Assembly: GCF_963662755.1 (NCBI RefSeq)
Contig: NZ_OY759725.1
Location: 806,001-870,000 of the forward strand
Direction of reading: 5' to 3'
From: an uncultured Sulfurimonas sp.
Lineage (GTDB): Bacteria; Campylobacterota; Campylobacteria; Campylobacterales; Sulfurimonadaceae
Length of the DNA: 64,000 nt
The notes under the pieces were generated by a model. That model had not been told where the DNA came from. It did not search any database and was given only the letters and a program-made list of their open reading frames with translations. Every line of letters starts with the position of its first letter. Positions within the stretch are counted from its first letter, which is position 1. Of this stretch, positions 18,654-27,799 are shown piece by piece. A program made the position numbers and the translations under genes.

Positions 18654-19776
18654 ATCTTAACTCCTTAGGCTTAGTTCTTTTTCTTAATAATTCTTTTGTA
18701 ACCGTTATATCATTTTGCATTCCGATGATAAGCAATTTACACTCACTCGTAATAAGTACATCACCCTTTGGCATAGAGATAAACTTACCATCTTTTTTTG
18801 TTATACCGATAACTGAAGTGTTCGTTATTTGACGGATATGAGTCTCTTTTAGTTTCTTTAAAACAGCCCAGCTATACTTTGGAACTTCTATCTCTTCCAT
18901 ATCTAATGGATTATCACTCTTATATAAAAACTCTTCTAAAAGATTTTCCATATCTGGTCTTGCAGCCATAGCACTAACTCTTTGAGCTGTAAGTTTTGTA
19001 GGAGAAACTACTGTATCAGCTCCAAGTTTTTTAAGCTTTTCAACATCATTCATGGATTCTGCTGCTGAAATAACATAATAAGGTCTAGGTAAAAAATGTT
19101 CTTTTTCAAAAAGTCTCACAGAAGCTATCAATGCGATATTATCTGCTATAGATGCTGAGAGTGTAATCAAACCTTTTGCAGATGCAAGATGGGCTTTTAA
19201 CATTGAAAGTTCTGCATGAGGTTCAGCTTTTAAATATGTTGGATAGTTGTGTTCTCTCGCCCATTCATGAATTTCTTCTCTTGGATCAACCACAACAAAA
19301 GGAATATGATTTTTTCTTAATTGTTTCGTAACCTCAAGAGTGTAATCATTATGATAACAAACAACAAAATGTTTTTTTAGTCTTGCTATCTTATATAACA
19401 TTCTTCGCTCCTTTAAGATTTTAAAGATAGTACCTCTGTTTAACTCAGCAATCAAAATACCTATTGCACTTGTAAAAGTTGCAAAACCAGCAATAATAAG
19501 AGTTATTGTAAAAATTCTTCCAGCATCAGATATTGGAGCAATTTCTCCAAATCCAACTGTAGTGAAAGTAATACCTGTTTGATAAACAGCATCCATTAGA
19601 GTTAAATTATCGATTAATACATAACCTACAGTTCCAACTAACATAGTCATAGTTGTTAAAATAAGAGGTAAACGGAATGCTTTGAGTTGTGGATAAACTT
19701 CAGGAAGAAGTTTTGCTTCTGGTTTGGGAGATGACTCCCAATGTAGGAATGTGCGAATCCTTTGTAAAAGATTCAA
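18646..19776 (-). CDS. Two-helix potassium channel with RCK (TrkA) domains
   Basis: The 376-residue protein has two membrane helices around a pore loop with the K+ selectivity filter TVGFGE (residues 73-78). A cytosolic TrkA-N-like domain (about 135-250) and a TrkA-C-like domain (about 290-370) follow. The Rossmann-type glycine motif that should bind NAD or a similar ligand at the start of the RCK domain is not there. Where GxGxxG is expected the sequence reads CYHNDYT (140-146). Ligand gating is therefore probably different or lost. The channel lies between rpmB and argJ on the same strand, with no functional connection evident. Confidence 0.88.
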   Translation of the reverse strand: MNLLQRIRTFLHWESSPKPEAKLLPEVYPQLKAFRLPLILTTMTMLVGTVGYVLIDNLTLMDAVYQTGITFTTVGFGEIAPISDAGRIFTITLIIAGFATFTSAIGILIAELNRGTIFKILKERRMLYKIARLKKHFVVCYHNDYTLEVTKQLRKNHIPFVVVDPREEIHEWAREHNYPTYLKAEPHAELSMLKAHLASAKGLITLSASIADNIALIASVRLFEKEHFLPRPYYVISAAESMNDVEKLKKLGADTVVSPTKLTAQRVSAMAARPDMENLLEEFLYKSDNPLDMEEIEVPKYSWAVLKKLKETHIRQITNTSVIGITKKDGKFISMPKGDVLITSECKLLIIGMQNDITVTKELLRKRTKPKELRFV

Positions 19777-19794
19777 CTTAATTTCCTAATACTC

Positions 19795-19983
19795 TTACGA
19801 GTTTTTCTTAAGTGTGCGTAATTCTCTTGCAGAGATTTTAATTTTTTTCGTAGTACCATCTTCTAATGTGATACGCACTGTTCTTAGGTTTAGTAAAAAA
19901 CGACGCTTAGTTCTGTTTTTAGCATGAGAAACATTGTTCCCGCTCATAGGGCCTTTGCCACTAATAGCACATTTTCTTGCCAT
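19795..19983 (-). CDS. rpmB: 50S ribosomal protein L28
   Basis: L28 is a small protein of the large ribosomal subunit. The 62 residues match the family: [24 protein letters not shown] at the start, then RRFLLNLR and the [15 protein letters not shown]-terminus. Only one cysteine (Cys5) remains, so this is the non-zinc-binding form and should not depend on zinc supply. It is 18 bases upstream of the K+ channel gene on the same strand. Confidence 0.96.
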   Translation of the reverse strand: MARKCAISGKGPMSGNNVSHAKNRTKRRFLLNLRTVRITLEDGTTKKIKISARELRTLKKNS

Positions 19984-20138
19984 AATTAGCTTCCTTGTTT
20001 AGGTTTTTAAAGTTGCGAATTGTACCAATATGAAGCAAAACTTCAGCTTAAAGGTATATTTGTTTATCCATAAAAATTATTAGATATGCTTTAGAGATGA
20101 TATTTAATATTTATCTTATCATTATACAGCTAGAATAT

Positions 20139-20963
20139 ATGAAAATTACTTATTATGAAGCGCAGATGATAACAAAAGATAAAATTGATGTTTATATTAA
20201 CAAAATACCTCCTGCTCCTAAAGCATTAAAAGAGACTCTATCTCTTCTTAATTCAGGTGAACTCACAAAAGCTTCTAAAATTGCACAAAGCGATTTAGCA
20301 CTTGCAACTTATCTCAAAGAACTCGTGAACAAACCTATATATGGTTTTAAAAATCAAGTTACAGATATATCTCAAATATTTGCAATACTTGGTGTATCTG
20401 GTTCACAACAAACTGTGTATAACTATATGACTACTCTTTTAAGTCCTGCAAAATGGAAACTCTTCAAATTAAACGCAAGAGGATTTTATGAATTACAAGC
20501 AAAACTCTCAAGAAGATGGGAACAAATTTTAGAGAATCTAAATATAGAAGATAAAAATATTTCCAGTTCTATTGCTCTTCTTCCAGCAAGCATCATAGTT
20601 TGTGAAGCTCTTTTTTGCGAGAAGATTGATGATGTAAATCTCCTTAAAAGCACTAAAAACATAGACTATAACACTATTCTTACTCGTCTTTGTGGAATTG
20701 GTATTTTTGATATATGTGAGCAAATCTCTATAAAATGGGAGATGCCAGAAGAAATATCTAAAATAATTCAAGCAGCTTCAGGATTAAAACCTTCAGAAGA
20801 TGAACAAATAAACACTCTTGGAAAATGGATGCATCTATTGCTCTTTTACGAACTATCTCAACCTATGTTTATAGAAGCCGGTTTAAATGATTTTATAGAT
20901 TTTCAAATCGAGTATGTTGGAGATATTTATGAAGAATTTGCAAGCCTAATGGAAATAGAATGA
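20139..20963 (+). CDS. HDOD-domain signalling protein
   Basis: HDOD domains are catalytically dead relatives of HD phosphohydrolases found in bacterial signalling proteins. After MKITYYEAQM the sequence has the typical LPPxP-like entry (KIPPAPKALKETLSLL), the LARYLKE-like helix (LATYLKELVNKPIYG), and the later helices through the EMPEEISKIIQAASG segment. The metal-binding HD pair is absent. The reading frame is open further upstream to 20097, and an internal ATG at 20166 is also possible. None has a strong ribosome site, so the start is uncertain. The stop overlaps the ATG of the STAS/CheX gene (ATGA), so the two products are made together and probably act in one pathway. Confidence 0.75.
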   Translation: MKITYYEAQMITKDKIDVYINKIPPAPKALKETLSLLNSGELTKASKIAQSDLALATYLKELVNKPIYGFKNQVTDISQIFAILGVSGSQQTVYNYMTTLLSPAKWKLFKLNARGFYELQAKLSRRWEQILENLNIEDKNISSSIALLPASIIVCEALFCEKIDDVNLLKSTKNIDYNTILTRLCGIGIFDICEQISIKWEMPEEISKIIQAASGLKPSEDEQINTLGKWMHLLLFYELSQPMFIEAGLNDFIDFQIEYVGDIYEEFASLMEIE

Positions 20964-22354
20964 GAGCTATAGTAAAAAATGGAGTTGGTGTTTTTTCTCC
21001 ACAAGGTTTTTTGGATGGTAATAGTAGTGCTTCATTTTTAACCATAGAAGACATTACCGCTACTGCAGCGCTTAAAGTAGATATGATTTTAGTATCTTTA
21101 AAAAAAGTTGTGTTTTTTAACAAAAATGGTCTAGATACATTTATGAAACTATTTATGAAGGTACGTCAAGGAAATCACGCGACAGTAGGATTTTGTGATT
21201 ATGATGAAAAAAAATTTAAAGCTATTAAATCTTTTTACAAAAATGAATTAAATTTTTCACTTTTTAAAACTTTAGAAATTGCTTACCTTTTTTCATCAAG
21301 TTTTAAAAATCAAAATAAAAATGTTCTTCTCTACAGTGAGGACAAGTCTCAACGCTCAGCTATGGCTATAGAATTGCATGACAATGGACACAATCCTATC
21401 ATAGTTTCAAGCAGTGAAGAATTTAAAGAAAAATCATCTAAAAAAGAGGCTTATGACTTCGTCATTGATTCAACTTTTTTAGGTCAAATGGGACAAAAAA
21501 TCGCTACAAGAGTAACAGGGAATGCAATAATCTACTCCATAACTTCTTTCTTAGATGCAGAAATAGGTAATAAGTTTAATATTGAATATCACAATAACTC
21601 TTTAAATGTTGGTTTTAGACTTTTTATATTTGATGCATATAAAGTAGTAAGCATGAATGTTCACGCTATGAACTTTTTTTCCAGACTTGCCTCTTCTGGA
21701 GCAGAGTATAATGCAACTATCTGCTTTGTTGGAATGAGCTTTGAAAAAACACCAAAATCATTTAAAGAAACACTTGAAGATGCAGGTATTATGTTTTATA
21801 AACATATGGATGATATTTTACAAAACAAAGAACTTTTAGAAGAGCTTGGAGCCTCAAGTGCTGCAAACTCAAAAACTAAAAGAGTACTAAACAAACAAAC
21901 TGTTACAGAACTTCCAAGATTTATAGATGCTACTGTAGCTACTATAGAGATGATGACAAACTCAAAGGCAATAAAACAGAGTGCTAAAGTTCAAAATGTA
22001 GTTATAACCGACAAAGAAAATAAAATAGCTAGCTCAATAGGCTACTATGGTGCTATGGATGGAATGGTAATCTTAGTTTTTCCAAAAGAAATAGCTAAAA
22101 AGGCCTGTGAACTTCTTATAGGTGAAGCAACGGATGATATGGAGATGATTTTAGACACATTAGCAGAACTTGTAAATATTGTTGGTGGCAAAATAAAAAC
22201 TCTACTATCTGATGAAAATATAAATGTAAATATAACTCTTCCAAGAACATATAGCGATACAGATAGTCTTTTAGAAGTGATTGAGGGAAGAAAAGGTGTT
22301 CAAGTTGACCTAACTTTTAATGATGATAAATTTTTATTTTTCTTAACTAGATAA
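20960..22354 (+). CDS. STAS / receiver-like / STAS / CheX fusion protein
   Basis: I read four segments in the 464 residues. An N-terminal STAS-like fold (about 1-105) comes first. It is followed by a receiver-like domain (about 125-190, NVLLYSEDKSQR ... YDFVIDST). A second STAS-like stretch (about 195-290) precedes a C-terminal CheX-like domain (about 305-464). The CheX catalytic ExxN motif is present as Glu403 and Asn406 in LAELVNIVGG, so CheY-P-type phosphatase activity is plausible. The gene overlaps the HDOD gene by 4 bases. STAS and receiver assignments are from fold pattern only and are less certain than CheX. No chemotaxis gene is nearby. Confidence 0.7.
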   Translation: MRAIVKNGVGVFSPQGFLDGNSSASFLTIEDITATAALKVDMILVSLKKVVFFNKNGLDTFMKLFMKVRQGNHATVGFCDYDEKKFKAIKSFYKNELNFSLFKTLEIAYLFSSSFKNQNKNVLLYSEDKSQRSAMAIELHDNGHNPIIVSSSEEFKEKSSKKEAYDFVIDSTFLGQMGQKIATRVTGNAIIYSITSFLDAEIGNKFNIEYHNNSLNVGFRLFIFDAYKVVSMNVHAMNFFSRLASSGAEYNATICFVGMSFEKTPKSFKETLEDAGIMFYKHMDDILQNKELLEELGASSAANSKTKRVLNKQTVTELPRFIDATVATIEMMTNSKAIKQSAKVQNVVITDKENKIASSIGYYGAMDGMVILVFPKEIAKKACELLIGEATDDMEMILDTLAELVNIVGGKIKTLLSDENINVNITLPRTYSDTDSLLEVIEGRKGVQVDLTFNDDKFLFFLTR

Positions 22355-22407
22355 AAGTCTAATCTAATCACTAAAATAGTAAAATTTCAAAAATTTAAGG
22401 ATTATAA

Positions 22408-23049
22408 ATGAAAGTAGCTCCTAGTGTTCTATCGGCTGATTTTGGAAATCTACAAAGAGATGTCGAAGCCATTTGTGAAGCAGGATGTGATTTAGTTCAT
22501 GTTGATGTTATGGATGGTCACTTTGTACCAAATCTTACAATCGGACCTGTCGTGGTTTCAGCCATAGCTAAGTGTGCTACTAAACCTCTTGATATTCACT
22601 TAATGGTTGAAAACAATACTTTTTTTGTTGAACTTTTTGCACCTTTAAAACCACAATACATATCATTTCATATAGAAGAAGAAAAACATCCTCATAGACT
22701 TATTCAAAAAATTCGTTCTTTAGGTATAAAACCTGCCATTGTTTTAAACCCACACACTCCACCAGAGTCTATAGAATATCTACTTAAAGACTTAGATATG
22801 GTTCTGCTTATGAGTGTAAATCCTGGCTTTGGTGGTCAAAGTTTTATAGATAGCGTAATACCAAAAGCTAAAAAATTAAATGATATGAGAAATAAAATAA
22901 ATCCAAACTGCCTTATAGAAGTTGATGGTGGTGTAACTGACAAAAATATTCAAAGCCTTAAAGATGTAGGAGTTGATGTAGTTGTTGCTGGAAGTTTTGT
23001 ATTTAATCACGCTTCAAAAACACTAGCTATTAAAAGTCTTCAGATTTAA
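22408..23049 (+). CDS. rpe: Ribulose-phosphate 3-epimerase
   Basis: Rpe interconverts ribulose 5-phosphate and xylulose 5-phosphate in the pentose phosphate and Calvin cycles. The 213-residue TIM barrel shows VAPSVLSADF at the start. The metal and catalytic residues follow in VHVDVMDGHFVPNLTIGP, DIHLMV, MSVNPGFGGQSF and EVDGGV. An AAGGAT ribosome site precedes the ATG. It overlaps trpF by one base, so the two are probably translationally coupled. Confidence 0.97.
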   Translation: MKVAPSVLSADFGNLQRDVEAICEAGCDLVHVDVMDGHFVPNLTIGPVVVSAIAKCATKPLDIHLMVENNTFFVELFAPLKPQYISFHIEEEKHPHRLIQKIRSLGIKPAIVLNPHTPPESIEYLLKDLDMVLLMSVNPGFGGQSFIDSVIPKAKKLNDMRNKINPNCLIEVDGGVTDKNIQSLKDVGVDVVVAGSFVFNHASKTLAIKSLQI

Positions 23050-23633
23050 TGAAAGTAAAAATTTGTGGAATAACATCCTATAAGGATGCGATGGATGCTA
23101 TTGGTGCGGGTGCAGATGCACTTGGTTTTGTTTTTTATGAAAAATCACCTCGCTATATTTCACCCTCAGATGCTAAAAATATTATCTCAAAACTTCCACC
23201 TTTTGTTGAAAAAGTTGGTCTCTTTGTAAATGTAGATGCACAAGTTATAAACTCTTATATGCAAGAATCAGGATGCACTTTAGCACAAATACATTTTGAA
23301 GCATCAGAAGCTGTATATGAGCAGCTTTTTGTTCCATACATTAAAGTCATAAGAGCAAAAGAGGCTAAAGATATTTTGCAATACTCAGATGAGTATAGAT
23401 TAGTAGATGCATATTGTGAAGCTTACGGTGGAGCTGGCAAAAGATTAAATATAGAGTGGTTTAAAGATATAGATTGCTCTAAAATCATAATTGCAGGTGG
23501 TCTAGATGCAACAAATGTAGCATCTCTAAAAGAGTATGGTTTTTATGGGGTTGATGTGAGTAGTGGAGTTGAAATCTCTCATGGTAAAAAAGATTTTAAA
23601 AAAGTTAGAGACTTCATAACGAATGCTCGCTAA
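23049..23633 (+). CDS. trpF: Phosphoribosylanthranilate isomerase
   Basis: TrpF carries out the Amadori rearrangement of phosphoribosylanthranilate in tryptophan biosynthesis. The 194-residue barrel starts with VKICGIT, in which the cysteine is the general base. It contains GFVFYEKSPRYI and VDAYCEAYGGAGKRLNIEW near the catalytic aspartate. It ends with GLDATNV and GVDVSSGVE for phosphate binding. It overlaps rpe by 1 base and the exonuclease gene by 11. No other trp gene is in the window, so the pathway is split in this genome. Confidence 0.95.
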   Translation: MKVKICGITSYKDAMDAIGAGADALGFVFYEKSPRYISPSDAKNIISKLPPFVEKVGLFVNVDAQVINSYMQESGCTLAQIHFEASEAVYEQLFVPYIKVIRAKEAKDILQYSDEYRLVDAYCEAYGGAGKRLNIEWFKDIDCSKIIIAGGLDATNVASLKEYGFYGVDVSSGVEISHGKKDFKKVRDFITNAR

Positions 23634-24432
23634 CTATTTTCCTCTTGATGCAAAAAGCATCTCAAAATTAGCTACAAAGGGTTTACCTCTAGATAAGCTC
23701 AAATCTCAAATAGATGATAGTATAGATTTTTCGCTTGAACTTTGGCGTTCACAAGGTCTTGATATCATAAAAGATAGAGGTTATTATTATTTTTCTACAA
23801 AGTTTATACCTATGAATGAAGCAGAATTTTGTATAGTTGATATTGAAACAAATGGTTCTAAAATCGATAAACATCAAATCATAGAAATAGCAGGTTTAAA
23901 AATCAAAAATTCAAAAGTTATAGATAGTTTTGAATCTCTTGTTAAATGCTCTGAAATAAATGAACATATTACAGCTATAACTGGTATAAGCGTAAAAGAC
24001 ACTATAGATGCGCCTCCTCTTAAAGATGTGTTATATAATTTTAAACTCTTTTTAGCAGATGCTGTATTTGTTGCGCATGATGTAAAATTTGATTATAAAT
24101 TCATATCACAATCTATGCAAAAGATAGGACTTGAACCTCTTTTAAACAGAAGTATTTGTTCCCTTGCTCTTGCTGAGAGAACCATAGAATCATATAGATA
24201 TGCACTATCTTATCTCAATGAAATATTCAAATTAAATAAAAATGCTTCCCATCATAGAGCTATGAGTGATGTTATGACTACATATGGACTTTTTAAATTA
24301 TCAATTGAAAATATAAACGAAAATATAAATAATGTAGAAGACTTAATAAAGTTTTCTAAAGAAGCAAAAAGACTTAAACGTCCTAAGTTTGATCCTCTTT
24401 TAGAGAATCAAAAAGAAGATGAAGAACTTTAA
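23623..24432 (+). CDS. DnaQ-like 3'-5' exonuclease (DEDDh)
   Basis: The 269-residue protein has a DEDDh exonuclease domain from about residue 68. Exo I is FCIVDIETNG (Asp73, Glu75), Exo II lies around FVAHDVKFDYKFI, and Exo III is HHRAMSDVMTT, with the catalytic histidine and aspartate. About 65 residues precede it, basic and probably helical, without a recognised domain. It could act as a proofreading subunit of DNA polymerase III or as a separate exonuclease; which one is not decided by the sequence. It overlaps trpF by 11 bases. Its end meets accA tail to tail. Confidence 0.85.
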   Translation: MLANYFPLDAKSISKLATKGLPLDKLKSQIDDSIDFSLELWRSQGLDIIKDRGYYYFSTKFIPMNEAEFCIVDIETNGSKIDKHQIIEIAGLKIKNSKVIDSFESLVKCSEINEHITAITGISVKDTIDAPPLKDVLYNFKLFLADAVFVAHDVKFDYKFISQSMQKIGLEPLLNRSICSLALAERTIESYRYALSYLNEIFKLNKNASHHRAMSDVMTTYGLFKLSIENINENINNVEDLIKFSKEAKRLKRPKFDPLLENQKEDEEL

Positions 24433-24445
24433 AGTTAGGTAAATA

Positions 24446-25381
24446 TTACTCTGAGTAAGCGCCAATTCCTACTAGTTTGTTGTATCTAGCATCCATACGC
24501 TCATCTTTACTCATCTCTCTAAGTGATTTTAAATTTGTTAAGAAATATTCAGACATTGCAGCAGCAGCACTCTCTTTATCTCTATGCGCACCAATAAGAG
24601 GCTCATCAATAACATCATCTATAAGACCAAGTTCTTTTAAATCACTACTTGTAATTTTCATAGCATTTGTAGCAGCTTCAGCTTTTTTAGGGTCATTCCA
24701 AAGAATAGCAGAACATCCCTCAGGAGAGATAACACTAAAAACAGAGTAACGCATCATTGCAAACTTATCAGCTACACCAATAGCAAGTGCACCACCACTT
24801 CCACCTTCTCCAATAACTATAGATATTGTCTCAGTGTCTAGTTCTGCAAGCTCTAAAAGATTTCTAGCTATTGCTTCACTTTGATTTCTCTCTTCAGCAC
24901 CAAGACCTGGATATGCACCTGGTGTATCAACAAGCATCAAAAGAGGAAGTTTAAATTTTTCTGCTATTTTAGCTGCACGAAGAGCTTTTCTATAACCCTC
25001 TGGATGAGGCATACCAAAATTTCTTCTAATTTTATTTTTAGTTCCACGTCCTTTTTGCTCTCCAATAACAACAACTTTTTCATCGCCTATATAACCAATA
25101 TAGCAAACAATAGCAGCATCATCACGAAAGTGTCTATCTCCATGAATTTCATACTTATCACGCATGATTAGATTGATATAATCAAGTGCATAAGGTCTAT
25201 CTATATGACGAGCAAGTTGCAATTTTTGAAAAGGAGAAAGGTTGCTAAAAATTTTTGAAACTTCTTTATCCAAATTTGCTTGGAGTTTTTCAACTTCACC
25301 TTCATTATGACGAACACGAGCAGATATAATATCTTCTTGAATAAATTTAATTTTATGTTCAAAGTCTAAATATGTTGCCAA
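24446..25381 (-). CDS. accA: Acetyl-CoA carboxylase carboxyltransferase subunit alpha
   Basis: AccA forms with AccD the carboxyltransferase that moves CO2 from biotin to acetyl-CoA, giving malonyl-CoA for fatty acid synthesis. The 311-residue sequence has the N-terminal helix LDFEHKI and the conserved blocks [29 protein letters not shown] and [11 protein letters not shown]. The [13 protein letters not shown] block is also present. Length matches the family (E. coli 319). It is the last gene of a fatty-acid set (fabG, acpP, fabF, accA), 14 bases after fabF. Confidence 0.97.
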   Translation of the reverse strand: MATYLDFEHKIKFIQEDIISARVRHNEGEVEKLQANLDKEVSKIFSNLSPFQKLQLARHIDRPYALDYINLIMRDKYEIHGDRHFRDDAAIVCYIGYIGDEKVVVIGEQKGRGTKNKIRRNFGMPHPEGYRKALRAAKIAEKFKLPLLMLVDTPGAYPGLGAEERNQSEAIARNLLELAELDTETISIVIGEGGSGGALAIGVADKFAMMRYSVFSVISPEGCSAILWNDPKKAEAATNAMKITSSDLKELGLIDDVIDEPLIGAHRDKESAAAAMSEYFLTNLKSLREMSKDERMDARYNKLVGIGAYSE

Positions 25382-25395
25382 ATGAGATCCTTTGT

Positions 25396-26613
25396 TTAGA
25401 TTTTTTTGAAAATTAGAACACCATTTGTTCCACCAAAACCAAATGAGTTACTCATAACAACATTTAATTCAGCTTTTCTAGAAGCATTGGCAACATAATC
25501 TAAGTCACAATTTTCATCTGGCGTAGTGTAGTTTATTGTTGGAGGGATAATTCCATCTCTCATAGCCATTAAACAAGTAACGGCTTCAATACCACCAGCA
25601 GCACCAAGACAATGACCAATCTGACCTTTTATTGAACTCACTGGAGGACAATTTTCTTTTCCACCAAGAAGTTCTTTAACAGCAGCTGTTTCATTTTTAT
25701 CGTTAATAGGAGTACTTGTTCCATGTGCATTCACATAATCAACTTTTGGTTTGCCTGCCATATTATATGCAGCTCTCATAGCACGCGCTGGACCATCAAG
25801 GCTTGGTGTTGTAATATGATTAGCATCTCCACTCTCACCAAAACCTATAATTTCTCCATAGATTTTAGCACCACGAGCAACGGCTCCTTCATACTCTTCA
25901 AGAACCAAAGAAGCTGCTCCTTCGCCCATAACAAAACCATCACGATCTGCATCAAATGGACGAGAAGATGTTTTTGGATCATCATTTCTAGTAGATAGTG
26001 CTTTCATAGCAGCAAAACCACCTACACCAGCACCTGTTATCGCGCATTCTGCGGCAACAACAAGCATCTTATCTGCACCGTTGCACATGATTGTCTTTAC
26101 AGCTTCACTGATTGCATGTGTACCAGCTGCACATGCTGTTACACTTGAAAGATTAGGTCCTTTTGTTCCATGTTCTATAGAAACAAAACCACCCAACATA
26201 TTTACAAGAGCCGATGGAATAAAAAATGGAGATATTCTACGAGGTCCACGAGTCTCTATAATAATAGAATTCTTTTCAATAGCAGGAAGACCACCTATTC
26301 CAGATCCAGCACTAATACCAAATCTATCCATATCAGTATCATCAGAAATATTTGCATCTTCCATAGCTTCTTGAGCCGCTTTTAGCCCAAGATGAATGAA
26401 TCTATCAGCTTTTTTAACCTCTTTAGGAGACATTACAGTTGAAGGATCAAAGTTTTTTACTTCACCAGCAATCTGAACAGCATATTCTGAAGCATCAAAT
26501 AGTGTAATTTTATCTATTCCACATTCACCTTCACAAATAGCTTTAAAGGCAGTCTCTTTATCATTACCTACTGCATTTATCATACCTATACCAGTTACTA
26601 CTACTCTTCTCAT
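25396..26613 (-). CDS. fabF: 3-oxoacyl-ACP synthase II
   Basis: FabF condenses malonyl-ACP with acyl-ACP in chain elongation. The 405-residue thiolase-fold protein has the nucleophile Cys161 in [12 protein letters not shown]. The two catalytic histidines lie in [14 protein letters not shown] and in [11 protein letters not shown], and the C-terminal NSFGFGGTN loop is present. It lies between acpP and accA, with an 88-base gap after acpP. Confidence 0.97.
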   Translation of the reverse strand: MRRVVVTGIGMINAVGNDKETAFKAICEGECGIDKITLFDASEYAVQIAGEVKNFDPSTVMSPKEVKKADRFIHLGLKAAQEAMEDANISDDTDMDRFGISAGSGIGGLPAIEKNSIIIETRGPRRISPFFIPSALVNMLGGFVSIEHGTKGPNLSSVTACAAGTHAISEAVKTIMCNGADKMLVVAAECAITGAGVGGFAAMKALSTRNDDPKTSSRPFDADRDGFVMGEGAASLVLEEYEGAVARGAKIYGEIIGFGESGDANHITTPSLDGPARAMRAAYNMAGKPKVDYVNAHGTSTPINDKNETAAVKELLGGKENCPPVSSIKGQIGHCLGAAGGIEAVTCLMAMRDGIIPPTINYTTPDENCDLDYVANASRKAELNVVMSNSFGFGGTNGVLIFKKI

Positions 26614-26701
26614 TCAAATCTCCATGATAAAATTATAAATATTTTACTAAACCCACTAACAGCTACACACCATTAATGAGTTTTAAAAACATTTAAAGCT
26701 A

Positions 26702-26929
26702 CTATTTGCTTTCTATGTAATCTACAACGTCTTTTACAGTTTGAATTTTCTCTGCTTCATCATCAGGGATTTCAATATCAAATTTCTCTTCAAGAGCCAT
26801 TACTAATTCAACAACGTCAAGGCTATCAGCACCTAAATCTTCAACAAACTTTGCGTCTTCTTTAACTTCATCTGGGTTAACGCTTAATTGCTCAACTACT
26901 ACTTCTTTAATATCTTCTAAAAGTGCCAT
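26702..26929 (-). CDS. acpP: Acyl carrier protein
   Basis: ACP carries growing acyl chains on a phosphopantetheine arm. The 75-residue acidic, four-helix protein has the attachment serine (Ser36) in [17 protein letters not shown], a nearly invariant motif. It sits between fabG and fabF as in many bacteria. The minus-strand upstream region has a standard AGGAGC ribosome site. An A/T-rich gap of 64 bases separates it from fabG and could hold a promoter. Confidence 0.98.
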   Translation of the reverse strand: MALLEDIKEVVVEQLSVNPDEVKEDAKFVEDLGADSLDVVELVMALEEKFDIEIPDDEAEKIQTVKDVVDYIESK

Positions 26930-26993
26930 TATAGCTCCTATGTTTTTTAGTATAAAATCGCGAAATTATAACATATATAGCTTAAATAAACTA

Positions 26994-27740
26994 TTATGCC
27001 ATATTCATCCCACCATTAACTTTTAAGGTTTCACCTGTAATGTAACTAGAATGATCAGACAACAAAAATGCCGTAGCTTCCGCCACTTCTTTTGCTTCTC
27101 CAAAACGTTTCATAGGAATTTTAGAAGTGAAATTTTCTTTAATTTCATCACTTAATGCATCTGTCATTTCAGTAGCTATAAAACCAGGGGTAACTGTATT
27201 AAAACGGATTCCGCTTGTAGCTGCTTCTATTGCAAAACTTTTACTCATAGCTATAACACCACCCTTAGAAGCTGCATAGTTTGTTTGTCCACCATTACCA
27301 GTTTCCCCTACTATAGATGCTATATTTACAACTGAACCAAACTTTTTCTTTCTCATAACTTTCATAGCTTCACGACATCCTATAAAACATGAAGTAAGGT
27401 TAGCATTTATAACACTCATAAAATCATCTGTTTTCATACGAAGAGCAAGTTTATCATTTGTAATACCAGCATTATTTACAAGGTAAGAAAGTTCGCCATC
27501 GCTATCTACTATAGTTTTAATAGCATCTATAAATGCAGCTTCATCACTAACATCAAAACCTATAACTGCGGCCTTTCCACCAGATGCTTCAATGCTTTCT
27601 TTAACTGCATCTGCTTCTTTTGCACCACTTCTATAGTTAATCCAAACTTTTAAACCATAAGATGCTAAAGTTTTTGCAATCTCTGCACCAATACCACGAC
27701 TTGAACCTGTAACTAAAACATTTTTTCCACTAAATTTCAT
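26994..27740 (-). CDS. fabG: 3-oxoacyl-ACP reductase
   Basis: FabG reduces 3-oxoacyl-ACP with NADPH. The 248-residue short-chain dehydrogenase has the cofactor loop TGSSRGIG (11-18), NNAG, and the catalytic triad Ser142, Tyr155 and Lys159 (NIASIVG, YAASKGG). The C-terminus has YITGETLKVNGG as in bona fide FabG. Its place next to acpP and fabF supports the assignment over a general SDR. Confidence 0.96.
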   Translation of the reverse strand: MKFSGKNVLVTGSSRGIGAEIAKTLASYGLKVWINYRSGAKEADAVKESIEASGGKAAVIGFDVSDEAAFIDAIKTIVDSDGELSYLVNNAGITNDKLALRMKTDDFMSVINANLTSCFIGCREAMKVMRKKKFGSVVNIASIVGETGNGGQTNYAASKGGVIAMSKSFAIEAATSGIRFNTVTPGFIATEMTDALSDEIKENFTSKIPMKRFGEAKEVAEATAFLLSDHSSYITGETLKVNGGMNMA

Positions 27741-27775
27741 TCATTATTTCCTTAATTTTATTTTTTAGTTTCCAT

Positions 27776-27791
27776 AAGGAATTATTTCCTT
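27776..27791. repeat. Short hairpin between gpmI and fabG
   Basis: AAGGAA and TTCCTT arms enclose TTAT, flanked by CC and GG that extend the pairing with one mismatch. It resembles the stems of the intergenic repeat family but lacks the ACAAGT loop. It could be a remnant of that family or an independent structure. Confidence 0.35.
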
Positions 27792-27799
27792 TGGCGTTA

